Of a stretch of DNA of 64,000 nucleotides, positions 7,484-17,211 are shown in pieces. Source of the stretch: CAMBDS01 sp964355675. GTDB lineage: Bacteria; Electryoneota; AABM5-125-24; Hatepunaeales; Hatepunaeaceae. A model generated the notes under the pieces. That model saw only the letters and a list, made by a program, of their open reading frames with translations. It had not been told where the DNA came from and ran no database searches. The stretch lies in NCBI GenBank assembly GCA_964355675.1, contig CAYHEC010000001.1, forward strand, positions 1-64,000, read 5' to 3'. The stretch's first letter is position 1. The number at the start of each line of letters is the position of its first letter. The position numbers and the translations under genes are program-made.

Positions 7484-9946
7484 ATGGCGGATAGTTATCC
7501 GTTTCGCACCATTGAACCCAAATGGCGACACGAATGGGAAGTTCGAGCAACGAACGACATTGACTTGACTAAGATGTTAAAAAAACTCTATGTCCTGGTC
7601 ATGTTTTCATATCCTTCTGAGAAAAAACTTCACATCGGGCATTGGTGGAACTATGGCCCGACTGATACTTTCGCACGGTTTCGGCGGATGCAGGGTTTTA
7701 ATGTCTTCGAACCGATGGGTTTTGATGCCTTCGGGCTTCCGGCCGAAAACTTTGCCATTAAGCATGGTGTTCATCCCGGAGTCACTACCCGTGACAGCGT
7801 TACCCACATTCGCGAGCAGTTGAAGAATATTGGTGCAATGTATGATTGGCGGCATGAGGTTGACACTTCAAGGCCCGAATACTACAAATGGACCCAATGG
7901 CTTTTCATACAATTATTCAATGCTGGAGCCGCATATCAAAAGACAGCGCCGGTTAATTGGTGTCCGAAATGCCAGACCGTTCTCGCTAATGAGCAGGTTT
8001 TAAGTGACGGAAATTGTGAGCGATGTTCAACCAAGATCATCCCGCGCGATCTGAAGCAATGGTTCTTTAAAATTACCGATTTTGCTGACGCTTTAATCGA
8101 AGGACTCGACCGTGTGGAATGGCCTGAGTCAACCAAATCGATGCAGAAACATTGGATCGGACGGTCGGAAGGAACTGAAATAATTTTTAAACTTCAAGGT
8201 AGCGAGGATAGTATTAAATGCTTCACTACCAGAGCCGACACATTATTCGGCGTTACTTATCTTGTGATTGCTCCTGAACATCCTCGCGTACATTCCATTA
8301 CTACTTTAGATAACAAGTCACAGGTTGAAGCCTATTGTCAGTCAGCCAGAAGTATCTCCGAAATCGACAGACTCGCTACCGACCGGGAAAAAAGTGGGGT
8401 CTTCACAGGAGCTCACGCCATTAATCCAGCAAATGGTGAATCAATCCCGGTGTGGGTTGCTGATTACGTTCTCGGGTCTTACGGCACTGGAGCAGTTATG
8501 GCTGTTCCGGGGCATGATCAGCGCGATTACGAGTTCGCCGTCAAGTATGAACTTCCTGTCAAATGGGTAATTGGGCCGATGAATCCACACGACAGCATCC
8601 TGAAAAACCGCGCCTTCGTTGACTATGGCGTCATGTTTGACTCCGATCAATTCGACGGCTTGACCTCAAATCAGGGCAAAGAAGCTGTTACAGATTGGTT
8701 GAAACAGAAATCACAAGGAAATCCTGCCGTAAGTTACCGCCTGCGAGACTGGCTGATTTCACGTCAGAGATATTGGGGAGCGCCTATTCCGATAATCCAT
8801 TGTCCAACTTGTGGCGCTGTGCCGGTCAACCAAGATCAATTACCTGTTTTATTGCCGGAGGAAGTCGTTGATTTTACTCCGCATGGAACCTCGCCGCTGG
8901 GAGCCTACGATCCGTTCATGAATGCATCTTGCCCCAAATGTGGCGGAGCCGGCCGACGCGACCCGGACACTATGGATACCTTCGTTGATTCGAGCTGGTA
9001 CTTCCTGCGTTATCCAGCCGCTCAGGTGCATGATAAACCGTTCTACGCCGGTACATTGGCCAATTGGTTGCCGGTCGATGTTTATGTCGGCGGACCCGAA
9101 CACGCCACCGGACATCTGATTTATGCACGCTACATCACCAAATTCCTTAATTCAATCGGAATGATCCCTTTCGACGAACCCTTTACTCGCCTGATTCATC
9201 AGGGGATCATTACCTTTCAGGGTCAGCGGATGTCCAAATCCAAAGGCAATGTCGTTAATCCCGATGCCTTCTTGGAAAAATATGGCTCCGACTGCTTCAG
9301 ACTTTACCTGATGTTTATGGGTGATTATACTGTCGGCGGCGATTGGTCGGATGAAGGGATTGTTGGAGTTCGAAGATTTCAGAACCGTGTCTGGAGACTA
9401 TTCGACGAATGGAGTCCATTGTTGAAGAATACTGAAAGTTCTGATTTAAAAAACATCTATCCCGAAGTAAATAGATTGCTTCACTCTACCATCAAAGCCG
9501 TTACCGCCGATCTGGAGCAATTTCAGTTCAATACCGCAATTTCACGCTTGATGGAGTTAAACAACGCGTTAATTCTGTACACTAACAATCGTGAAGACGT
9601 CGATCAGCCTTTCCTTAAAGCTGTGCTCAAAGAATACGCAAAGCTAATCGCGCCATTGGCGCCTCACTTGGGAGAGGAGTTATGGCAGTTGATCGACGGA
9701 AACGGTAGCGCGTTCGATCAATCATGGCCAGTGTGGAACGAAGATTTCCTTGAAGCAAAGAAAGTGATCATCGCCGTTCAAGTCAACGGAAAACTTACCG
9801 AAACAATCGAGATCACCAAAGGATCGACCGTTGACTCGGTAGTAAATTCCGCCAAAGAACTTCCGAAGGTGAGAAGACTTCTTAATGGCCGAGAACTGAG
9901 GAAAACAATCTTCGTTCAAGATAAAATCCTGAACTTCGTTCTATAG
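7484..9946 (+). CDS. leuS: Leucyl-tRNA synthetase
   Basis: Class I aminoacyl-tRNA synthetase charging tRNA-Leu. KLHIGHWWNY is the HIGH motif and GQRMSKSKGN the KMSKS motif. Cysteine pairs CPKC...CERC and CPTC...CPKC suggest zinc-binding inserts, and the long CP1 editing domain (about 220-420) is present. The 820 residues are the usual size. The ATG at 7484 has GAGAG about 8 nt upstream. It is preceded by tRNA-Pro and its terminator, so it must have its own promoter within about 55 bp. Confidence 0.97.
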   Translation: MADSYPFRTIEPKWRHEWEVRATNDIDLTKMLKKLYVLVMFSYPSEKKLHIGHWWNYGPTDTFARFRRMQGFNVFEPMGFDAFGLPAENFAIKHGVHPGVTTRDSVTHIREQLKNIGAMYDWRHEVDTSRPEYYKWTQWLFIQLFNAGAAYQKTAPVNWCPKCQTVLANEQVLSDGNCERCSTKIIPRDLKQWFFKITDFADALIEGLDRVEWPESTKSMQKHWIGRSEGTEIIFKLQGSEDSIKCFTTRADTLFGVTYLVIAPEHPRVHSITTLDNKSQVEAYCQSARSISEIDRLATDREKSGVFTGAHAINPANGESIPVWVADYVLGSYGTGAVMAVPGHDQRDYEFAVKYELPVKWVIGPMNPHDSILKNRAFVDYGVMFDSDQFDGLTSNQGKEAVTDWLKQKSQGNPAVSYRLRDWLISRQRYWGAPIPIIHCPTCGAVPVNQDQLPVLLPEEVVDFTPHGTSPLGAYDPFMNASCPKCGGAGRRDPDTMDTFVDSSWYFLRYPAAQVHDKPFYAGTLANWLPVDVYVGGPEHATGHLIYARYITKFLNSIGMIPFDEPFTRLIHQGIITFQGQRMSKSKGNVVNPDAFLEKYGSDCFRLYLMFMGDYTVGGDWSDEGIVGVRRFQNRVWRLFDEWSPLLKNTESSDLKNIYPEVNRLLHSTIKAVTADLEQFQFNTAISRLMELNNALILYTNNREDVDQPFLKAVLKEYAKLIAPLAPHLGEELWQLIDGNGSAFDQSWPVWNEDFLEAKKVIIAVQVNGKLTETIEITKGSTVDSVVNSAKELPKVRRLLNGRELRKTIFVQDKILNFVL

Positions 9947-10059
9947 ATTTACTATAAGTCACTTTACATAATATATCTTATCGGACATTACGGTTTCTGT
10001 TGATCCATCGAAAAATTGGATCTTCTCTCACCTAATAACACATAAATCCGGAGCTTATC

Positions 10060-11487
10060 TTGGACTCCCTTCAGGCATTACATCTCGCGCGCCAAGAATC
10101 GATTCAGGCTGTCGATATCAAATTTACCAACCTGTTTGGCGGATTGCATCATATCACGGTTCCAGCCAAAGCGCTCTCGACTCGCTTCTTCGAGAACGGG
10201 CTTGGTTTCGATGGTTCTTCTATTCCAGGGTTTTCTCAAGCTGGCGGTAGCGATCTTCAGCTAATTCCTATCCCTTCGACTGCCTGGATTGATCCGTTCT
10301 GGGAAGTGAAGACTTTAAGCTTCATTGGCAGAATCTGTAGAACCGGCAGTCTGGAGCCCTTCCTTTACGATCCTCGTCAGACCGCGGTCAAAGCCGAACA
10401 ATACCTGCTCTCGACAAATATTGCTACCGAAAGCATTTGGGGACCTGAATTCGAATTCTACATTTTCGACTCGATCAATATTTACAACGAAAAACATCAA
10501 GCAGGTTACTCGATCGGTTCCTCTGAAGGTGGATTCGGAAGTTATCAAAATCAATCCGGCTCAAACAACACAATTATTCAGCCTAAAAGCGGATATCATG
10601 CGACCCCGCCAAAAGATAGGTACTACAACCTCAGGCAGAAGATGTGCGATACGGCTGATCGTGCCGGTATAGGTATTAAATACCATCATCATGAAGTTGG
10701 AGCTCCGGGGCAATCCGAGATCGAAGTCATCTCAGGCCCCCTTCTCAAAATCGGTGATCATGCAATTTTACTGAAACATATCTGTAAAATGGTAGCGAAA
10801 GAAGCTGGAAAATGTGTGTCCTTCATGCCCAAACCACTTTTCGGTGAAGCTGGGAATGGGATGCACTTTCATCAGCAACTGTTCGATGGTGCCAAACCCG
10901 TATTTTATGACAAATCGGGCTATGCCGGACTTTCCCAGACGGCTCTGTACTACATCGGTGGATTACTAAGGCACGCTCCCGCCCTTTTAGGGTTGACAAA
11001 TCCATCCACAAACAGCTATAAGAGGTTGGTGCCCGGCTTCGAAGCGCCGGTAAAAGGAGTTTTTGGCCTTGGCAATCGTGCCGCCGCAATCCGCATCCCG
11101 AAATATGCTAATGAGCCTAATGAAAAACGATTGGAATTCCGTCCTCCTGATGCAACCTGCAACATATACCTTGCCATGGCGGCTCAGTTAATGGCTGGTA
11201 TCGACGGAATTATCAATAAAATCGACCCCCTTGAACACGGATTTGGACCCTTTGACACAAATCTTACCGATCTTCCCGAAGCACAGAAAGATGCCATTCC
11301 CTCGCTTCCGACTTCTCTTCCTGATGCGTTGAATGCCCTAAAAAATGATCACCATTTTCTGTTAATGGGAGGAGTTTTCGACGAGGAATTGATCGACAGA
11401 TGGATCGAAACGAAGTTACGGGTCGATAATTTTGAGATTCGAAACAGACCTCACCCTTATGAATTAATGTTATATTTCGACGCTTAA
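10060..11487 (+). CDS. glnA: Glutamine synthetase, type I
   Basis: ATP-dependent amidation of glutamate with ammonia. Typical GSI residues are visible: GPEFEFYIFD (E130, E132), HHHEVGAPGQSEIE (E212, E220), GMHFHQ (H269), SYKRLVPGFEAP, NRAAAIRIP (R340) and RLEFRPPD (R361). The 475-residue length and the insert near 140-180 resemble the GSI-beta form. However, the adenylylation site, N-L-Y-D-L-P in enterobacteria, reads N-L-T-D-L-P here (T403), so Tyr adenylylation at this place is impossible. The start is TTG with GGAG 6 nt upstream (10050-10053). It stands alone, followed by a repeat field with no plain terminator. Confidence 0.95.
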   Translation: MDSLQALHLARQESIQAVDIKFTNLFGGLHHITVPAKALSTRFFENGLGFDGSSIPGFSQAGGSDLQLIPIPSTAWIDPFWEVKTLSFIGRICRTGSLEPFLYDPRQTAVKAEQYLLSTNIATESIWGPEFEFYIFDSINIYNEKHQAGYSIGSSEGGFGSYQNQSGSNNTIIQPKSGYHATPPKDRYYNLRQKMCDTADRAGIGIKYHHHEVGAPGQSEIEVISGPLLKIGDHAILLKHICKMVAKEAGKCVSFMPKPLFGEAGNGMHFHQQLFDGAKPVFYDKSGYAGLSQTALYYIGGLLRHAPALLGLTNPSTNSYKRLVPGFEAPVKGVFGLGNRAAAIRIPKYANEPNEKRLEFRPPDATCNIYLAMAAQLMAGIDGIINKIDPLEHGFGPFDTNLTDLPEAQKDAIPSLPTSLPDALNALKNDHHFLLMGGVFDEELIDRWIETKLRVDNFEIRNRPHPYELMLYFDA

Positions 11488-11530
11488 GAGGACTTTTCCC
11501 AGGAGGACGGCTTCCAAGAGGATTCCAGGA

Positions 11531-11552
11531 GGACGGATCTCCGTATCCGTCC
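11531..11552. repeat. Hairpin element downstream of glnA
   Basis: Perfect 8-bp arms GGACGGAT and ATCCGTCC around CTCCGT, preceded by CCAGGA as in other copies; 43 nt after the glnA stop. There is no T-run, so it is not a standard terminator. Confidence 0.85.
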
Positions 11553-11633
11553 TTCACCTTTTGTCGCACGGGGGCTGTTTCCAAAAACCGAAGAGCGGGT
11601 AGCCCGCACAGCTTTGCTGGGCGGGTGCTACTG

Positions 11634-12523
11634 TTCCCAGGAGGACTGATACCAGGAGGACGGGTCTCCGTACCCGTCCAGTGGGGCAGGGCGTCCCGAC
11701 CTGCCGGTACGACAGGCTTTAGCCTGTCACCTTATCATCGTCTTTCTATTCCCGTTTAAGAGTCTGTGTGAGAATGCAGGAGAGGCCAGGCGGACGCCCT
11801 CGTCCGCCGACGAATTATTCTGCCGTAGGGTGTCCTCACCCTACGGCTAAGTTACCAATAATCAATGATCGTTCGCAGAGTATCCGCACCCAGCGACAAC
11901 GTCCGTAGTGTCCATTCCCAGGAGGACTGATACCAGGAGGACGGATCTCCGTACCCGTCCAGTGGGGCAGGGCGTCTCGACCTGCCGGTACGACAGGCTT
12001 TAGCCTGTCACCTTATCATCGTCTTTCTATTCCCGTTTAAGAGTCTGTGTGAGAATGCAGGAGAGGCCAGGCGGACGCCCTCGTCCGCCGACGAATTATT
12101 CTGCCGTAGGGTGTCCTCACCCTACGGCTAAGTTACCAATAATCAATGATCGTTCGCAGAGTATCCGCACCCAGCGACAACGTCCGTAGTGTCCATTCCC
12201 AGGAGGACTGATACCAGGAGGACGGGTCTCCGTACCCGTCCAGTGGGGCAGGGCGTCCCGACCTGCCGGTACGACAGGCTTTAGCCTGTCACCTTATCAT
12301 CGTCTTTCTATTCCCGTTTAAGAGTCTGTGTGAGAATGCAGGAGAGGCCAGGCGGACGCCCTCGTCCGCCGACGAATTATTCTGCCGTAGGGTGTCCTCA
12401 CCCTACGGCTAAGTTACCAATAATCAATGATCGTTCGCAGAGTATCCGCACCCAGCGACAACGTCCGTAGTGTCCATTCCCAGGAGGACTGATACCAGGA
12501 GGACGGATCTCCGTATCCGTCCA
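11634..12523. repeat. 281-bp tandem repeat, three full copies plus a 47-bp partial
   Basis: Units start at 11634, 11915 and 12196, with a partial fourth at 12477-12523; the period is exactly 281 bp. Units are nearly identical; differences include GTCCCGAC versus GTCTCGAC and the hairpin arm position. Each unit carries at least five hairpins in order: GGACGGRT/AYCCGTCC; GGCAGGGCG/CGACCTGCC; GACAGGCT/AGCCTGTC; GGCGGACG/CGTCCGCC with loop CCCT; and GCCGTAGGGTG/CACCCTACGGC with loop TCCT. Each unit ends with two 9-bp units (GTCCGTAGT, GTCCATTCC). No open frame spans the units usefully. Confidence 0.93.
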
Positions 12524-12554
12524 TTCCGTCCATTTTGTCCATCTTGTCCATTCT
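12501..12554. repeat. Hairpin plus four 9-bp units upstream of the 12586 gene
   Basis: Perfect arms GGACGGAT and ATCCGTCC at 12501-12522 run into GTCCATTCC, GTCCATTTT, GTCCATCTT and GTCCATTCT (12519-12554). This is the same composite as upstream of korC. It ends 31 nt before the ATG at 12586, which has its own GGAG at 12576-12579. Confidence 0.9.
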
Positions 12555-12585
12555 TTCCAGTGATCCCTAACTTTCGGAGATCGTC

Positions 12586-15255
12586 ATGCCCTACCAATTT
12601 CTGAAACCGAACACCAAAGTTCTTCTCCTCGCGATTCTCCTTGGGTTTGCCTTTACACCTGAATTTGCTTTCGCTACAACCCCGCTTACTGCTCCCGCCG
12701 ACTCCCTTTGGGGGCGCTCTGAAGACAGCATCTCCCCTGCCGATGCCCGTCAGATGAGGCACAGAGCACGTCTTCCCTACCGGGATCTGCGCGAAATCCT
12801 CGGTCAATTTCAGCAAACCTGTACTTTTCTCGACTCGATGCAGGATCACGATCCTGAAAGCGGCGTTTTTGGCGGATTACATGAAGGCGAAGGCGGTCAG
12901 CTTTGGGCAATCATCGAGTCCGACAATACTCAGGAAGCAATCCGCGTCTGGTGCGAATATGCCGACTACTTTGAGGATCCCGACCGATTCCGGGCGAATG
13001 TTGAGGACGCTTGGACTTACTGCGACAGTTTCCCCGCCTGGGAAGAAAGCGCCCCCGATAACTTCTACGCCATGCACAACGCTGGCTGGGGTCTGGTTGC
13101 CACAATGGGCTATCGCAATGTATATGGCGATGGCCGCGATGATTATGGCAGACGTTGCGCCGAACACCTGATCGATAATGTCCCCGAGATAACTGCCAAC
13201 ATGCAGGATAACCTGATGCCGCTCGTGGCGGGCTGGAGCGCCGGAACGCTGTATGAATACGGTTTGGAGGTGGGCAATCGAGACTACCAAATCGAGGCTA
13301 TTCGTATGGCTGAACAAGTAAAAGAATGGATCGACGCCGATCCGAATAGACTCAATCGAAATGAGATCTGGGCATTATGCGGTGGAACCGCAATGTGGGG
13401 GGTAATCAGAACACTCGTGCGCGAGGATACAACGGCTGTGGAATGGATTTCCGATCTTCTTGAGAACATGGATGTTCTCGCCGGACGTGGCAACTGGAAT
13501 AACTCCTGGAATATATGGTACGCCCACGCCTGGCTTTCTGCCTATGAGTTCATTGACGACGAAGCATACCTCCGCAACGCCGAAACAATCATCGACTCCC
13601 TGCTCGTTCAGGACACTGATGATGATGGCGGCGTTCCGGCAACCATGGGCGACCCCAACAACCGCGATCAGGCTTGGGTCAGCGCCTACACCGCATGGAT
13701 GGGACTCAGAAACTTGTTTGATGGTATTCCGGAAGTCGATGTTGCGTTGCTCGATGTGGTTTCACCATCTAATAATCGTCCATGGCTAATTGGAAGCGAG
13801 ATTTCATTTGTCCTGAAAGCTCAGCAGAACGGTTCGGTGGAATTTCTCGAAGATGTACCCCTCCATATTGCAGGCTCATGGGAATCTGATTCGACGTTCG
13901 ACTTACAGGGCTGGGAGCCTCGGAATATTCAACTGCCAATTCGTTGGACACCTCAACAGGCAGGACCAGCCGAACTAACTTTTGTTGCCCGATTTGAGGA
14001 CGACGCCGACCATGATAACGATACTATTCGTCATTCATTGATAATCCGGGATGGCGGCGGGATAATAATCGTCCTGACTGATACTTTGGGTAACTCTATC
14101 GGTGGTAGTGTAGTTTTCAAGAGCCTGGAATTTCCCAATGAAATTGCTCCAACAATACTTAACATCCCTGCAGATGACCATACCGGCGCCGTTTGGCTGA
14201 TGAATGGAAATTACTCGGTTCACCTCTTTCCTTCCTTTCCATTTGCTGAGGAAATCCGAGATAGCCTTATCGTTGCTGGCAACGATGGCATTCTTTTCGA
14301 ATTGGCCCCTCCCCCGTTGCTGATAATAAACAACGATACCGATTCAACCCGTGAAAAGTATTTTGCTGATCCATTACAGGAGCTTGGCCTGCCTTATCGT
14401 CTATGGCGTAACGACGACGGCGACGTTCCCTTCACGAACGGCTTCGATGCCATAATCTATTACGCTGGCAATCGCTCCGAAGAATCAATTCCCGATGCAG
14501 ACCAGACGATGTTGGCAGAAGCGTTAAGAGAAGGGAAATCCGTTCTCGTAACCGGTCAAAACATCGCCGCCAACCTCGCCGGATCCGACTTTCTCGAAAA
14601 CACCCTGCACAGCCGGTTTCTTACCGACAACACCCGCTCGCGTCAGGTCATTGGACAACCGGGCGACGAATTGATGGACTCGATAAGGCTCCTCCTTATC
14701 GGCAATCAGGGAGCCGGAAACCAAGGCTCCACCGATGGAATCGCCGCTACCGGCAATGCAGTTGCCTGCGCTTTCTACTCTGATCGCGGTGATACCGTTG
14801 CCGCCGTCCGCTGGTCGGAAGAATCCGGGGCACGAGGATTATTTTGCGCTTTCGGAATCGAAGGAATCAGTGGGTCCGGAGGAACTACCCCACGGGTTGA
14901 GTTCATGAGTCGGGCGCTCGACTGGTTGGGAGTTCCGCTCGTTGTAAGTCAGAAGGAAATGCCCCCAATTCCTGCCTCCCCCCTGCTGATAACCGGGTAT
15001 CCTAATCCATTTAATAGCTCGGTTAGGCTTACCATTTCTGGAAATTGGGATAGAGGCAGGTTTGGGGTGTCAATTAGAGATTTGTCGGGGAGGATGGTAA
15101 CTTCAATTGATTGTGGTGTTGGAGGGATGTTGGTCTGGAATGGTGAGGATTCTTACGGAAACGCTGTCAGTGCCGGTAATTATTTCGTAACGCTGGATAA
15201 TATAAACGCTTATGGCAACATTCCACCAATTCTACGGGTCACTTTGGTAAAGTAA
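12586..15255 (+). CDS. Secreted protein with toroid-like domain, CARDB-like domain and type IX sorting tail
   Basis: Function unknown. An N-terminal signal peptide (about 1-31) precedes a helical region at about 60-390, rich in W, Y and acidic residues, that resembles alpha/alpha-toroid enzymes of polysaccharide metabolism (unproven). A beta-rich stretch at about 395-500 looks like CARDB/Ig folds. Residues about 580-785 (LLIINNDTD...LLVTGQNIA...LLLIGNQGAGNQG...FCAFGIEGI) are shared with the metallopeptidase at 58050. The C-terminus has YPNPFNSSVRLTI and DLSGRMV, the type IX secretion sorting domain. ATG 12586 has GGAG 6 nt upstream. Convergent with the next gene, 5 nt apart and with no terminator between them. 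Confidence 0.85.
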   Translation: MPYQFLKPNTKVLLLAILLGFAFTPEFAFATTPLTAPADSLWGRSEDSISPADARQMRHRARLPYRDLREILGQFQQTCTFLDSMQDHDPESGVFGGLHEGEGGQLWAIIESDNTQEAIRVWCEYADYFEDPDRFRANVEDAWTYCDSFPAWEESAPDNFYAMHNAGWGLVATMGYRNVYGDGRDDYGRRCAEHLIDNVPEITANMQDNLMPLVAGWSAGTLYEYGLEVGNRDYQIEAIRMAEQVKEWIDADPNRLNRNEIWALCGGTAMWGVIRTLVREDTTAVEWISDLLENMDVLAGRGNWNNSWNIWYAHAWLSAYEFIDDEAYLRNAETIIDSLLVQDTDDDGGVPATMGDPNNRDQAWVSAYTAWMGLRNLFDGIPEVDVALLDVVSPSNNRPWLIGSEISFVLKAQQNGSVEFLEDVPLHIAGSWESDSTFDLQGWEPRNIQLPIRWTPQQAGPAELTFVARFEDDADHDNDTIRHSLIIRDGGGIIIVLTDTLGNSIGGSVVFKSLEFPNEIAPTILNIPADDHTGAVWLMNGNYSVHLFPSFPFAEEIRDSLIVAGNDGILFELAPPPLLIINNDTDSTREKYFADPLQELGLPYRLWRNDDGDVPFTNGFDAIIYYAGNRSEESIPDADQTMLAEALREGKSVLVTGQNIAANLAGSDFLENTLHSRFLTDNTRSRQVIGQPGDELMDSIRLLLIGNQGAGNQGSTDGIAATGNAVACAFYSDRGDTVAAVRWSEESGARGLFCAFGIEGISGSGGTTPRVEFMSRALDWLGVPLVVSQKEMPPIPASPLLITGYPNPFNSSVRLTISGNWDRGRFGVSIRDLSGRMVTSIDCGVGGMLVWNGEDSYGNAVSAGNYFVTLDNINAYGNIPPILRVTLVK

Positions 15256-15260
15256 AGCCG

Positions 15261-15941
15261 TCAAATCGCTCGCATTAAATAGAGCAAGACGATTTTAATA
15301 AATCTCAATGTATCAGGAATCCGTCGTATCGAGCTGGTTTCTCCGGAGTAAAGTGTCGGAATACTAACCCATCCGACTCTTGCTCCGCTTTGTACAGTTT
15401 TTAACAGAAATTCTGTCTCAAAATCATATTTATCTCTCGTAAATATAAGATCTTTGAGTGCTTCAAGCTTGACCATCCGATACCCGCACTGCACATCCTC
15501 CATTCTTTGCCCTAACACTATAGATATCAATAGACTGGACAGCCAATTCGACAGTTTTCTGTCCCACGGCATTTTGGTATTATTTCTTCTCCGACTTCCG
15601 ATTATCAGATCGAAATTTCCCCTCTTCCCCGCTTCTATAAACTCTTGTATTTTAATAGGATCGTGTTGACCATCCCCATCCATAGTGATTACCCATTTTC
15701 CTCCACCAGCTCTTGCTAATTCCAAACCATCTCGTAAACTCTTTCCTTTTCCGATATTTACGTCGTGATTTATCAAGTGAACTCCCCGTTTTTTTGCAAT
15801 CACAGGCGTCTCGTCGTCCGACCCGTCATTTACAATTACTGTTCGTTCAACCGGGATGTAATTTGCTGTTTCCGTAAGAATTAGATCGAGATATCTGCCG
15901 ACATTATAACACGGTATTAACAACCAAACATCTTCCTGCAT
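15261..15941 (-). CDS. Glycosyltransferase family 2 (dolichol-phosphate-mannose-synthase-like)
   Basis: The N-terminus WLLIPCYNVG, the VNDGSDDET stretch and the DxD-like motif ITMDGDGQHDP define a GT2 family enzyme that transfers sugars from nucleotide donors, probably to a lipid carrier or glycan. DVQCGYRMVKLEAL is typical of the DPM1-like subgroup. About 226 residues, with no obvious transmembrane segment except a hydrophobic C-terminus. An earlier in-frame ATG at 15965 overlaps dctM; the ATG at 15941 lies 1 nt after the dctM stop with GGTGAG upstream and is preferred. It is last in the TRAP gene string, though its function seems unrelated. Confidence 0.88.
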   Translation of the reverse strand: MQEDVWLLIPCYNVGRYLDLILTETANYIPVERTVIVNDGSDDETPVIAKKRGVHLINHDVNIGKGKSLRDGLELARAGGGKWVITMDGDGQHDPIKIQEFIEAGKRGNFDLIIGSRRRNNTKMPWDRKLSNWLSSLLISIVLGQRMEDVQCGYRMVKLEALKDLIFTRDKYDFETEFLLKTVQSGARVGWVSIPTLYSGETSSIRRIPDTLRFIKIVLLYLMRAI

Positions 15942-15942
15942 G

Positions 15943-17211
15943 TCAGCGCTCACCGAACCACGCAAGCGGAGCCATCGTCAAAGCCGGTACATAAGTGATT
16001 AAAATCAATATAATTATCTGGATCAACAGAAACGGGAGAACCGCTCGATAGACGGTCAGAACAGGCTTACGGAAGCGAAAGCTCGAAATAAATAGATTTA
16101 GCCCGAATGGAGGCAAGCAAAATCCAACCTCCAGATTCGCAAGAAATATAATCGCAAGATGTATCGGATCAACACCATACTGAATTCCAAGCGGTAATAA
16201 TAGCGGAATAACCACTATTAACGCAGAATACATTTCCATTAGCGAGCCGATTAAAAGCAGGAAGGCATTGAGTGCGAGTAAAAAAGCCCACTTGCTCTCG
16301 ATAGTCCCTTGAATCCAATGCAATAGATTAGTCGGGATATCGGCAAAGACGAGGTAATTCGTCAGCGCCATTGCGGCGCCAAGGATTAAAAGAATTTCTC
16401 CAACCAGAACGGCGGCTTCTATCAGAATAACGGGTAAATCATTGATCTTTATGTCCTTCGTGACAAATAGTTCGATGATAAGAAGATAAGCAACCATCAA
16501 AACAGCCGCCTCGCCAGGGGTGACCAGTCCTCCATAAATTCCCCCCACTACCAGAATTGGGAGAGGCGCTTCCCATATTGCCTCTCTAAGCGCTTGAATT
16601 AACCCTATTTGATCAGACGACGGCGTTTTCCCAATTTTTATTCCTTTGAATATCGTGAGGGTTGACATGGCCCCCACCATCAGCAGTCCAGGCAATAATC
16701 CCGCGATAAAGAGTTTCTCGATCGGAGCCTCAGCAACAACACCATAGATCAAAATAGGCAGACTCGGTGGGAAGAGTAATCCGATACTGCCAGACGCAGT
16801 AAGTAAGCCTACACCAAACTGTTCGGAAAACCCCCGTTTTATCAGCGTAGGCAGGAGCAACCCTCCCAAGGCAACGATGGTGATTCCGGAAGCTCCAGTA
16901 AAAGCGGCAAGTAGCGCCATTACCACAATTGTCACAACACCAAGACTACCCGGCAACCAATGTAGAAGCGCCTCGCTTAACCGAACTAATCGCTGTGGAG
17001 CTTTCGTGTTAGCGAGGATATAACCGGCAAGCGTGAAAAGGGGAACGGCTATCAGGATGGGATTACTGCCAAGTCTAACAAATTCTGCGAAGTAGATCTC
17101 AAGTTGTAGCCCCTCCTTGAAGAATCCCGCCAAGGCGACTCCCGAAAGAGCCAGATAGAGAGGTAGTCCGGCTATGGCTAAAGCCGAGATCAGGAGGATG
17201 CCGAGACTCAT
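15943..17211 (-). CDS. dctM: TRAP transporter large permease (DctM)
   Basis: The 12-or-more-helix membrane subunit of a tripartite ATP-independent periplasmic transporter, which uses an ion gradient to import organic acids. The 422-residue length and repeated hydrophobic segments with GxxGxLxPPS-like motifs (SIGLLFPPSLPILIYGVVA, LEVGFCLPPFGLNLF) are characteristic. Its ATG overlaps the dctQ stop by 4 nt. Together with dctQ, dctP and tatT it forms a complete transport operon. Confidence 0.95.
   Translation of the reverse strand: MSLGILLISALAIAGLPLYLALSGVALAGFFKEGLQLEIYFAEFVRLGSNPILIAVPLFTLAGYILANTKAPQRLVRLSEALLHWLPGSLGVVTIVVMALLAAFTGASGITIVALGGLLLPTLIKRGFSEQFGVGLLTASGSIGLLFPPSLPILIYGVVAEAPIEKLFIAGLLPGLLMVGAMSTLTIFKGIKIGKTPSSDQIGLIQALREAIWEAPLPILVVGGIYGGLVTPGEAAVLMVAYLLIIELFVTKDIKINDLPVILIEAAVLVGEILLILGAAMALTNYLVFADIPTNLLHWIQGTIESKWAFLLALNAFLLLIGSLMEMYSALIVVIPLLLPLGIQYGVDPIHLAIIFLANLEVGFCLPPFGLNLFISSFRFRKPVLTVYRAVLPFLLIQIIILILITYVPALTMAPLAWFGER

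Larger units (their letters stand above)
11488..12585. other. 1.1-kb repeat field between glnA and the next gene
   Basis: No gene is supported. The field contains an imperfect hairpin copy at 11501, a perfect one at 11531-11552 (arms GGACGGAT/ATCCGTCC), a small GCGGG-TAG-CCCGC hairpin at 11595-11607, the 281-bp tandem repeats, and a final hairpin with minisatellite. Frames that cross it are low-complexity or change with each repeat unit. Confidence 0.85.

Noticed and set aside
9999..10026. Weak inverted repeat GATCCA/TGGATC between leuS and glnA as a terminator
   Set aside because: Only 6 bp, AT-rich loop and no clear T-run; not strong enough to call.
12424..12910. Minus-strand frames over the repeat field and the start of the 12586 gene
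   Set aside because: They run antisense to a gene with signal peptide and ribosome site, and their first half is repeat sequence.
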